A stretch of DNA of 5,320 nt from SAR324 cluster bacterium (lineage in GTDB: Bacteria; SAR324; JACQKK01): the NCBI GenBank assembly GCA_027296185.1, contig JAPUJL010000095.1:1-5320 (forward strand), read 5' to 3'. A program made the position numbers and the translations under genes. Every line of letters begins with the position of its first letter. Positions within the stretch are counted from its first letter, which is position 1. This document shows positions 1 to 5,320 of this stretch, one piece after another. The notes under the pieces were generated by a model. The model made no database searches and was not told the origin of the DNA. It saw nothing but the letters and a program-made list of their open reading frames with translations.

Positions 1-1616
1 ATTTTCTTGATGGCGTCGTTCATGATCAAGAGCTCGAACAGCCCCACCCGCCCCCGGAATCCGGTGCTCCGGCATTTGGAGCAGCCCTCCCCCGTGAACA
101 CCTTCTCCAGGCCGCTCACTTCCTGCCCGGTCAATCCCAATTCCTTGAGCAGCGCCTGATCGAAGGGCACCTCCACCTTGCAGCTGGTGCAAATGCGCCG
201 CAGCAGACGCTGGGCCAGCACGCACACTACCGTCGAGGAGACCAAGTAGGGTTGGATGCCCATGTCCACCAGCCGCGTCATGGTGGAGGGAGCGTCGTTG
301 GTGTGTACCGTGCTGAAGACCGTGTGACCGGTCAGCGCCGCCTGAATGGCGATCAACGCGGTCTCCTGGTCGCGCATCTCGCCGACCATGATCACGTCCG
401 GATCCTGCCGCAGCACCGAGCGTAGCGCGGTGGCGAAGGTGAGCCCCAGCTTGGGGTTGACCTCGGTCTGCACATATCCGGCGATCTTGTACTCGACCGG
501 GTCCTCGATGGTGAGGATGTTCTTGCTGTGCCGGTCGATTTCGCTCAGGGCGGCGTAGAGGGTGGTCGTCTTTCCGCTGCCGGTGGGGCCACTGACCAGG
601 ATGATCCCCCCGCTCTGGCGGATCAGCCGCCGCATGTCGGCATAAATCCCCTTGGGCATGCCCAACTGCGTGAGGCTGAACATGTCCTGATCCTGATACA
701 GGAGCCGCAGCACCGCCTTCTCCCCCGACACGGTGGGGAGGGTGGAAACGCGGATATCGATCTTGCGCCCAGCGATGAGGATCAGGGTGCGGCCGTCCTG
801 TGGCAGCCCGTGCTGGGAGATGTCCAGCCGGGACATGATCTTCACCCGGTTGATCAGGGGCAACTGCACCGCCTTCGGCAGGGTCGAGACCAGGTGCAGC
901 ACGCCATCCACGCGGAAGCGCACCACCACCTCCGTGGGGGTCGCCTCGATGTGGACGTCGCTCGCGTTGCTTTTCGCCGCCTGATAAAGGGCGTTGTTCA
1001 GCAGGCGCTTGATCGGTTCCTCGTCATGGGCCTCGAGCAGGTCCTCCGGCTCCTCGAGGCCCATGCCGGGCGACCATCCGGCGTCGCTGCCGGTATCGAT
1101 CGCCTCGATCACCTCGTCGGTGTTCTCCTCCGCCCGGTCGTAGGCGCGGTTAATCAGGCTCAGAATCGCCTGATGGGTCGAGACCACCCGGTGACAGCGC
1201 CGCTCCAGCTTGCGGCCCACGTCGTCCACCGGCTCGAAGGCCTGGGGATTTTCCACCGCCACCCAGATCGCATCGTCGGTCATGCGGGTGGGGAAGAACA
1301 CGAACTTCTTCGCGTACCGGATGGGGATGGCACTGGTGAATTCCGGCAGCAACTCGGACTGATCCAGGTGCGCCTGGTACTCCAGCCCGAACAGCCGCGC
1401 GACGCCCTGCTGGAAGATCTCCTCGGTGACGACCTTGCCCTTCAGCAGAATCTGCTTGACCCGGGCGATGTCCTGCCCGGCCTTGTCCAGCTGCTCCTGG
1501 TAGGGCTCCAGGGATTCGGCGGCGAGGTGAAACTCCCGCACCAGAATCGACAACAGGGGATGGCTGGGCTCGGGAGACGCTTCTGCGGGGGGAATGGGGA
1601 CGGTCGGTTCGCTCAT
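1..1616 (-). CDS. gspE: GspE/PilB-family secretion or pilus assembly ATPase, C-terminus cut by window edge
   Basis: Cytoplasmic hexameric ATPase of the type II secretion/type IV pilus superfamily, which powers pseudopilus or pilus extension from the inner-membrane face. I read 538 codons. Residues about 44-160 form a T2SSE_N/MshEN-like N-terminal domain, followed by an acidic linker (about 161-200). The ATPase core then shows an N2-type segment with PQDGR (272-276) and RVSTLP (289-294), Walker A GPTGSGKT (343-350), the Asp box TIEDPVEY (369-376), Walker B DVIMVGE (407-413) and the His box GHTVFSTVHTN (430-440). A tetracysteine zinc site follows (C476, C479, C512, C515). The family is usually 500-570 residues, so only a few tens of residues are missing on the left. 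ATG 1616 is chosen because AAGGG lies four bases upstream; an in-frame ATG at 1667 would add 17 residues. It lies 61 bases after the helicase stop and is probably co-transcribed with it. The tetracysteine and RVSTLP block favour GspE, but PilB/MshE is not excluded because no gsp or pil neighbours are visible. Confidence 0.93.
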   Translation of the reverse strand, partial: MSEPTVPIPPAEASPEPSHPLLSILVREFHLAAESLEPYQEQLDKAGQDIARVKQILLKGKVVTEEIFQQGVARLFGLEYQAHLDQSELLPEFTSAIPIRYAKKFVFFPTRMTDDAIWVAVENPQAFEPVDDVGRKLERRCHRVVSTHQAILSLINRAYDRAEENTDEVIEAIDTGSDAGWSPGMGLEEPEDLLEAHDEEPIKRLLNNALYQAAKSNASDVHIEATPTEVVVRFRVDGVLHLVSTLPKAVQLPLINRVKIMSRLDISQHGLPQDGRTLILIAGRKIDIRVSTLPTVSGEKAVLRLLYQDQDMFSLTQLGMPKGIYADMRRLIRQSGGIILVSGPTGSGKTTTLYAALSEIDRHSKNILTIEDPVEYKIAGYVQTEVNPKLGLTFATALRSVLRQDPDVIMVGEMRDQETALIAIQAALTGHTVFSTVHTNDAPSTMTRLVDMGIQPYLVSSTVVCVLAQRLLRRICTSCKVEVPFDQALLKELGLTGQEVSGLEKVFTGEGCSKCRSTGFRGRVGLFELLIMNDAIKK

Positions 1617-1620
1617 CTTG

Positions 1621-1625
1621 CCCTT
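1621..1625 (-). promoter_or_regulatory. Ribosome binding site for the GspE-family gene
   Basis: On the minus strand AAGGG sits four bases before ATG 1616. It is the best Shine-Dalgarno match near either candidate start and decides for ATG 1616 over the in-frame ATG at 1667, which is preceded only by GGGG. Confidence 0.5.
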
Positions 1626-1677
1626 TGCGGGCCCCGCCCCTGCGGAATCTATCGGGCGATGCTCCATCTGAGCCCCA

Positions 1678-3645
1678 TCAGAACTCGATGCTGAAGCTCG
1701 GCGCGGCGCGGAAGCCGGCTTCGAGCCGCTCCACCTCGCCGACCTTGGCGATTTCCGCCACGTGGCCGGGTAATTCTTCCACAAAGCGGGAGGCTGAGCA
1801 AACCTCGTAATTTCCGTAGCGGTAGGAAATCAGCGGCACCGTGATCTGCAGATGCTGCTTGCTGCGGGTCACGCTGACGTAGAACAGGCGCCGTTCCTCC
1901 TCCAGCCGGCTCTGGGGAGTCAGGCAATCCCGGTGGGGGAACTGCCCCTCGACCACGCCGATGACGAACACCACCTCCCACTCGAGCCCTTTGGCCTGAT
2001 GGATGGTGGTGAGGGTGAGGGTGTCCCGATCAGCGGCCTGCTCCTCCTCGTGATCCCGGATTACCGTGGCCCCCACCAGCGCCAACTGGGCGAGAAAATT
2101 ATCCAGGGAGCGGTACTTGGCGCCGAACTCGGCCAGGAATTTCAGGTCGGCCTCCCGCTCCCACGGGTTGTCGTGGGCGTTGAACAGCACGTCCCGGTAG
2201 AAGGCCTCGTATACCCGCTCGATCATCATGGAGGGCGTGATCTGGTCCCCCAGGATCTCGTGGAAGGCGGTCATCAGCTTCTTCCATTCCTCCCGCGCCT
2301 TGGCGGGCACCGCCTGGGTCAGGTCCAGGTTGTCCGCGGTGAGCCGCACGGCGCGCTGAACGGCGAAGACCCGGTAGATCTTCTGCGCGGTGGTGTTGCC
2401 GATGCCCGGCAGCATCTTCAAGATGCGCAGCCAGGCCAATTCGTCCAGGGGATTGTGCACCACTTTCAGGAACGCCACGATGTCCTTGATGTGGGCCTGC
2501 TCGAAGAATTTGACTCCCGAGCGCACGATGAAGGGAATCCCCTGCTCGGTGAGCCGCAGTTGAAGCTCCGCCGACTGGGAGTGGTTGCGGTAGAGCACCC
2601 CCATTTCCCGGAAGGAAATATCCTGGTCGTGGTAGTCGAGGATGCGCTCCACGATCAGCTCCGCCTCCTCGCGCCAGTCGTAGGTGTGGGTAATCTGAGG
2701 GTGTACCGACTCGGGCTTCACGGCGCGGAGGTTCTTGGGGAACTGCGCTTCGTTGTGGTTGATGCTCTCGTTGGCCAGGTCGAGAATGTTCGGGGTGCTG
2801 CGGTAGTTTTCCTCGAGGCGGTAGACCTCGCCGCCCATGCGCTGGGGGAAATGGAGGATGTTCTCGAAGTTCGCGCCCCGCCAGCCATAGATGGACTGGG
2901 CATCGTCGCCGACCACCATCAGGTTGCGGTGCTCCCCGGCAAGCAGCTCGACGATCTCCGCCTGGATCACGTTGGTGTCCTGGTACTCGTCGACCAGCAG
3001 GTAGCGCAGCCGCCGCGCCAGCTCCACGTTCGGGTTCTCCGTCAACAGCCGGTGCCAATTGGCCAGCAGGTCGTCGAAGTCCATGGCGTTGTTGGCGCGC
3101 TTCTTCTTGGCGTAGGTGCGACCGATCGTCTCCAGTTCGGCTTCCCACTCGATCAGCCAGGAATATTGGTCCCGCAGCAGCGCCGCAAGCTCCATGCCCC
3201 GGTTGAAGACCATGGAGAGCACCGTCTGCACCACCCCGGCGGTGGGAAAGCGTTTCTCCGGCTTGCCGATGCCCTCGGCGATGGCGGCCTTGATCAGGTC
3301 CCGGGAATCCGCATCGTCCAGGATCGAAAAGTTGTTGGTGAATTCCACCAACGGCGCGTAACGCCGCAGAAAGCGGTTGGCGATGCTGTGAAACGTCCCC
3401 GCCAGCACCTTGACGTCCTTCGATTTTCGGGAGAGCAGCCCCTCCAGGCGGCGCTTCATCTCCTCGGCGGACTTGTTGGTGAAGGTCACCATCATGATCG
3501 CGGAGGGCGGCACGCCCCGCTCGATCAGGTGGGCCACCCGGTGGATGATCACCCGGGTCTTGCCGCTGCCCGCACCCGCGATGACCAGGGCGGGTCCCTC
3601 CCCGTGCTCCACGATCCGCTGCTGATCGGGATTGAGAACGATCAT
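1678..3645 (-). CDS. UvrD/Rep/PcrA-type SF1A ATP-dependent DNA helicase
   Basis: A 655-residue 3'-5' superfamily 1A helicase, expected to unwind DNA or strip proteins from it in repair or replication restart. All signature motifs are present in order: Q motif LNPDQQRIV (4-12), motif I AGAGSGKT (23-30), Ia VTFTNKSAEEMKRR (53-66), Ib GTFHSIANRF (83-92), II VDEYQDTN (218-225), III GDDAQSIYGWRGA (246-258), IV EENYRST (278-284), V TIHQAKGLEW (547-556) and VI ERRLFYVSVTRSK (584-596). The length is close to Rep (about 670) and shorter than UvrD or PcrA (about 720). The protein ends about 35 residues after FVEELP, so the extended C-terminal (Tudor-like) region of UvrD/PcrA is absent or very short. 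ATG 3645 is the only ATG, GTG or TTG in frame after the stop at 3715-3717; the Shine-Dalgarno is weak. It is first in a probable two-gene transcript with the GspE-family gene. Rep, PcrA or a lineage-specific paralogue are all possible, so no symbol is given. Confidence 0.95.
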   Translation of the reverse strand: MIVLNPDQQRIVEHGEGPALVIAGAGSGKTRVIIHRVAHLIERGVPPSAIMMVTFTNKSAEEMKRRLEGLLSRKSKDVKVLAGTFHSIANRFLRRYAPLVEFTNNFSILDDADSRDLIKAAIAEGIGKPEKRFPTAGVVQTVLSMVFNRGMELAALLRDQYSWLIEWEAELETIGRTYAKKKRANNAMDFDDLLANWHRLLTENPNVELARRLRYLLVDEYQDTNVIQAEIVELLAGEHRNLMVVGDDAQSIYGWRGANFENILHFPQRMGGEVYRLEENYRSTPNILDLANESINHNEAQFPKNLRAVKPESVHPQITHTYDWREEAELIVERILDYHDQDISFREMGVLYRNHSQSAELQLRLTEQGIPFIVRSGVKFFEQAHIKDIVAFLKVVHNPLDELAWLRILKMLPGIGNTTAQKIYRVFAVQRAVRLTADNLDLTQAVPAKAREEWKKLMTAFHEILGDQITPSMMIERVYEAFYRDVLFNAHDNPWEREADLKFLAEFGAKYRSLDNFLAQLALVGATVIRDHEEEQAADRDTLTLTTIHQAKGLEWEVVFVIGVVEGQFPHRDCLTPQSRLEEERRLFYVSVTRSKQHLQITVPLISYRYGNYEVCSASRFVEELPGHVAEIAKVGEVERLEAGFRAAPSFSIEF

Positions 3646-3754
3646 GGGAATAGACGAGTCCTTCCGGTTCGCTCCGCGGACCCCGCCGCCGGCTCCGATC
3701 CGTCGCCCCCAAATTCAGCCGCGATCCATCCGTGGCCGGGGGCGGGCAGGGTGA

Positions 3755-3779
3755 TGTGGGCGCGGCGGGCCGCGCCACA
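3755..3779. repeat. GC-rich interrupted palindrome, possible hairpin or operator
   Basis: TGTGG (3755-3759) pairs with CCACA (3775-3779), and CGCGGC (3761-3766) pairs with GCCGCG (3769-3774). One G (3760) is bulged and the centre is GG. An equivalent register is the perfect 8-bp repeat GGCGCGGC/GCCGCGCC (3759-3766 with 3769-3776). It lies 110-134 bases upstream of the helicase start, so it would fall in that gene's 5' leader if the promoter is further out. No T-run follows on either strand, which argues against a terminator. Chance pairing is possible in DNA this GC-rich. Confidence 0.45.
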
Positions 3780-3783
3780 GATC

Positions 3784-3807
3784 CCAACATAACGTGTCCA
3801 ACATAAC
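3784..3807. repeat. Tandem 10-bp direct repeat, possible operator or promoter element
   Basis: CCAACATAAC occurs at 3784-3793 and again at 3798-3807, separated by GTGT (period 14). It stands out as AT-richer than its surroundings. On the minus strand each copy reads GTTATGTTGG and contains TATGTT, a 4/6 match to a sigma-70 -10 box. The outer copy has TTCAGT (3/6 match to -35) 17 bases upstream. This could be the helicase promoter, about 140 bases from the start codon, or a tandem regulator site. The repeat is directly visible; the role is inferred. Confidence 0.5.
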
Positions 3808-3893
3808 AGGGATTCGGCCGAAACTGAACGGGGGAGGGAACGCCGGTCCGTCCCGCGCACCGCGGCGCGGAACGCCAAGCGCGCCCCGGCCGC

Positions 3894-3935
3894 TCGACAA
3901 AAGAGGTTACAAATCCAGGCCGACTTGGTTACCCT
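3894..3935 (+). promoter_or_regulatory. Weak candidate promoter island upstream of the FtsZ-like gene
   Basis: This short AT-richer island precedes the FtsZ-like gene by about 105-145 bases. It contains TCGACA (3894-3899, 5/6 match to a -35 box), TACAAA (3908-3913, 4/6 match to a -10 box) and a spaced repeat of GGTTAC (3905-3910 and 3927-3932, period 22). No pair of boxes has the ideal 16-18 base spacing, so this marks a likely location rather than a defined promoter. Confidence 0.2.
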
Positions 3936-4039
3936 GCGGATGACGCCTCCTCCGCGCCAAACCCCTTCCACCGGCCTGCGCCGCGCCCTGACGGTCGCCG
4001 GTCAAGACCGCACGCCGAACCTCCCGCGCCGCGAGTCCC

Positions 4040-5014
4040 ATGGACCCTACCGCGCCCAGCCCGCTCAAGACCTTCCTGCCCGAAATCAAGGTGGTCGGCG
4101 CGGGGGGTGGCGGAGGCAACGTCATTGCACGCATGATCCGGTCGGGTATCGAGGGGGTGCAGCTCATCGCCTGCAACACCGATTCCCAGGCCTTGCGCGC
4201 CACGCGGGCCGATCATCAGCTGCTGCTGGGGCGGAAGATCACGGGGGGACGCGGGGCCGGCTCCCACGCCGAGCTGGGCCGGAAGGCCGCGCTGGAATCC
4301 GAGGAGGACTTGGCCGAACTGCTCGACGGCGCCGAGATGGTCTTCCTGGCCGCGGGTCTGGGTGGAGGCACGGGCACCGGCGCCTCGCCGGTCATCTCCC
4401 GGATCGCCCGGGAGCGGGCCAACGCCCTCACGGTGGCGGTGGTCACCCTGCCCTTCAAGTTCGAGGGCAAGCGGCGCATGTCCGTGGCCAAGGACGGCCT
4501 GGCCGCGTTGCGGGGCGAGGCGGATATCGTGTTGGTGATCCCCAACGACCGGCTGCTGACGGTCAGTTCCCGCACCGTCAGCATGGTCGAGGCGTTTCAG
4601 TTGGCCGATTCGGTGCTCGTCGACGTGATCCAGGGCATCGCCGACCTCATCACCCATGCCGGCCTGATCAACGTGGACCTCTCCGACGTGCGCACGGTGA
4701 TGGAATACCGGGGCGGCGCCGTGATCGGCAAGGGCGTGGCCTCGGGCGAGGACCGCCTCATCTCCGCGGCGGACAAGGCCATCCACAACCCGCTGATGGG
4801 TTCGGTCGACCTGAGCGGCGCGAAGGGCATCCTCGTCCATGTGATGGGCGGACCGGACCTGGCGCTGATGGAAGTTCACGAGGCCATGGAGGCCATCGCC
4901 AACCTGGCCGGCCGCGACGCCAACGTCATCTTCGGCGCCACCACCCGCGCCGACCTGGGCGGCGACGTGAGCGTGGTGCTCATCGTCACGGGACTGGAAG
5001 AGCCTGAGCCGTAG
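4040..5014 (+). CDS. ftsZ: FtsZ-family tubulin-like GTPase lacking the C-terminal linker and tail peptide
   Basis: FtsZ assembles into GTP-dependent protofilaments at the division site. This 324-residue protein carries the complete core: nucleotide-binding loop GAGGGGGN (20-27), NTDSQAL (46-52), tubulin signature GGGTGTG (108-114), TLPFKFEG (136-143), IPNDRLL (167-173) and the synergy loop NVDLSDVRTVM (211-221). The acidic residues D213 and D216 match E. coli D209 and D212, so GTP hydrolysis should be intact. The protein ends in SVVLIVTG plus six residues, exactly where the globular domain normally ends. Typical FtsZ has about 350-400 residues with a flexible linker and a conserved C-terminal peptide for FtsA, ZipA, SepF or MinC; here both are missing. 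No frame downstream restores such a peptide. ATG 4040 is the only usable start after the in-frame stop at 3989-3991; no clear Shine-Dalgarno precedes it. No ftsA, ftsQ or mur gene is adjacent, so it may be an accessory paralogue, as known for the tail-less FtsZ-like protein of magnetospirilla. Confidence 0.93.
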   Translation: MDPTAPSPLKTFLPEIKVVGAGGGGGNVIARMIRSGIEGVQLIACNTDSQALRATRADHQLLLGRKITGGRGAGSHAELGRKAALESEEDLAELLDGAEMVFLAAGLGGGTGTGASPVISRIARERANALTVAVVTLPFKFEGKRRMSVAKDGLAALRGEADIVLVIPNDRLLTVSSRTVSMVEAFQLADSVLVDVIQGIADLITHAGLINVDLSDVRTVMEYRGGAVIGKGVASGEDRLISAADKAIHNPLMGSVDLSGAKGILVHVMGGPDLALMEVHEAMEAIANLAGRDANVIFGATTRADLGGDVSVVLIVTGLEEPEP

Positions 5015-5023
5015 CAGGGCCCC

Positions 5024-5152
5024 TCACCCCAGCTTCGGCGGCCCATCCAAGTACGGCGCGAACCAGACGAACTCCGCCCCGCTGTCGATCCGCCCCCGCA
5101 GAGCCTCCGCCTGCTTCGTCCACCAGTCCATGCCCATGTCGCGGAACAGGGC
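5024..5152 (-). pseudogene. C-terminal remnant, probably of a TPR-containing adenylate/guanylate cyclase or ATPase protein
   Basis: On the minus strand, 42 residues are open from 5152 to a TGA at 5024-5026. They begin ALFRDMGMDWWTKQAEALR and end WFAPYLDGPPKLG. The block FR-MGM-WW--QAEAL resembles the last helix pair at the C-terminus of large TPR proteins with AAA/cyclase domains; this match is from memory of the family. The rest of such a protein is absent: immediately upstream lies a TAA codon and DNA of a different composition. A short peptide could start at the in-frame ATGs at 5137 or 5131, but a decayed 3' end is more likely. It converges on the FtsZ-like gene with nine bases between the two stops. 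Hand-counted GC is about 69% (89 of 129). Confidence 0.5.
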
Positions 5153-5320
5153 TTATTGAATTCTCTCTATCGAGTTCATAATGACCGGCATCCGGAACTT
5201 CCATGTGTTCCAAAGTTCCGCATTCTCGATTAGCTCAGTCATGAAGTGAGCGACATTGGATCGCGTAGTAGGACGGCCAGTAAGGATACCCGTGGTGGGG
5301 GACTCTTTGATGTCGTATGG
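5153..5320 (-). CDS. C-terminal part of a probable NAD(P)-binding SDR/NmrA-like protein, N-terminus beyond window
   Basis: An uninterrupted minus-strand frame enters at 5320 and ends at TAA 5153-5155, giving 55 residues. It was found by reading the frame directly, since it has no start in the window. The stretch LTGRPTTRSNVAHFMTELI followed by PVIMN resembles the end of atypical short-chain dehydrogenase/NAD(P)H-binding proteins, where a 'R-DVA-FM---L' helix precedes a short strand. The nucleotide-binding N-terminal Rossmann part would lie to the right of the window. Hand-counted GC over 5156-5320 is 81 of 165 (about 49%), and codons such as AGA, ATA and CTA are used, unlike the neighbouring genes, which suggests recent acquisition. 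Family assignment is from a short fragment and is moderate. Confidence 0.6.
   Translation of the reverse strand, partial: PYDIKESPTTGILTGRPTTRSNVAHFMTELIENAELWNTWKFRMPVIMNSIERIQ

Larger units (their letters stand above)
3646..4039. other. Divergent intergenic region between the helicase and the FtsZ-like gene
   Basis: This 394-base stretch separates the minus-strand helicase from the plus-strand FtsZ-like gene and must hold the control signals for both, unless either is read through from outside. No ORF in it looks like a protein family: the ORFs crossing it are shadow frames of the flanking genes. It holds a GC-rich palindrome, a tandem direct repeat and a small AT-richer island (listed separately), plus two weaker inverted repeats: CCGCGC/GCGCGG (3853-3858 with 3865-3870) and ACCGGC/GCCGGT (3970-3975 with 3997-4002). 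No T-run follows any stem, so I see no intrinsic terminator, and I recognise no tRNA or riboswitch. Confidence 0.7.

Noticed and set aside
528..1694. 388-codon plus-strand ORF
   Set aside because: It is the antisense shadow of the GspE/PilB-family gene, which has Walker A, Walker B and tetracysteine motifs in the true frame.
3755..3779. Intrinsic transcription terminator
   Set aside because: The stem is strong but no T-run follows on either strand, and it lies upstream of a gene rather than after one.
1852..3792. 646-codon plus-strand ORF antisense to the helicase
   Set aside because: It lies opposite a complete helicase with every SF1A motif. Its translation is low-complexity, rich in H, V, G, D and L, and typical of the reverse complement of a high-GC gene. 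No family resemblance seen.
3929..4879. 316-codon minus-strand ORF opposite the FtsZ-like gene
   Set aside because: Antisense shadow of a gene with intact tubulin/FtsZ motifs; composition is artefactual.
3925..5007. 360-codon plus-strand ORF overlapping the FtsZ-like gene
   Set aside because: It is a frame-shifted shadow of ftsZ, rich in R, G, P and H, with no recognisable domain.
4040..5014. Magnetosome gene cluster
   Set aside because: The tail-less FtsZ recalls the mamXY FtsZ-like protein, but no mam or mms gene is visible, so a magnetosome role is not supported.
4986..5213. 75-codon minus-strand ORF across the junction
   Set aside because: It is in a different frame from the two recognisable protein fragments at 5024-5152 and 5153-5320 and crosses the composition break. 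Its sequence looks random.
1..5320. CRISPR array, tRNA, rRNA or insertion sequence
   Set aside because: No regularly spaced repeats, no cloverleaf or rRNA-like stretch, and no transposase-like frame or paired terminal repeats were seen.

Overview
The window is high-GC bacterial DNA with dense coding and long spurious antisense ORFs, as expected at this base composition. A GspE/PilB-type secretion or pilus ATPase points to a bacterium with a type II secretion or type IV pilus machine, most likely with two membranes. Nothing here fixes the phylum.

Layout: (a) 1-1616, minus strand, is a GspE/PilB-family ATPase whose last residues lie beyond the left edge. (b) 1678-3645, minus strand, is a complete 655-residue UvrD/Rep-type SF1A helicase directly upstream of the ATPase, so the two are probably co-transcribed. 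(c) 3646-4039 is a 394-base divergent intergenic region. It contains a strong GC palindrome (3755-3779), a tandem 10-bp direct repeat (3784-3793 and 3798-3807) and a short AT-richer island (about 3894-3935). (d) 4040-5014, plus strand, is a 324-residue FtsZ that stops at the end of the GTPase/tubulin core, with no linker and no C-terminal partner-binding peptide. No fts or mur genes adjoin it. (e) 5024-5152, minus strand, is a 42-residue fragment that looks like the C-terminus of a TPR-containing cyclase/ATPase protein. (f) 5153-5320, minus strand, is the C-terminal part of a probable NAD(P)-binding SDR/NmrA-like protein that runs off the right edge. By hand count its GC is about 49%, against about 69% in the adjoining fragment.

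The helicase acts in DNA repair or replication restart, and the ATPase powers pseudopilus or pilus assembly. The FtsZ core could polymerise but probably cannot bind FtsA, ZipA or SepF through the usual tail. No functional link between these genes can be read from the sequence. The two points most worth following are the tail-less, apparently solitary FtsZ and the abrupt composition junction at 5152/5153. I do not see a clear new multi-gene system.
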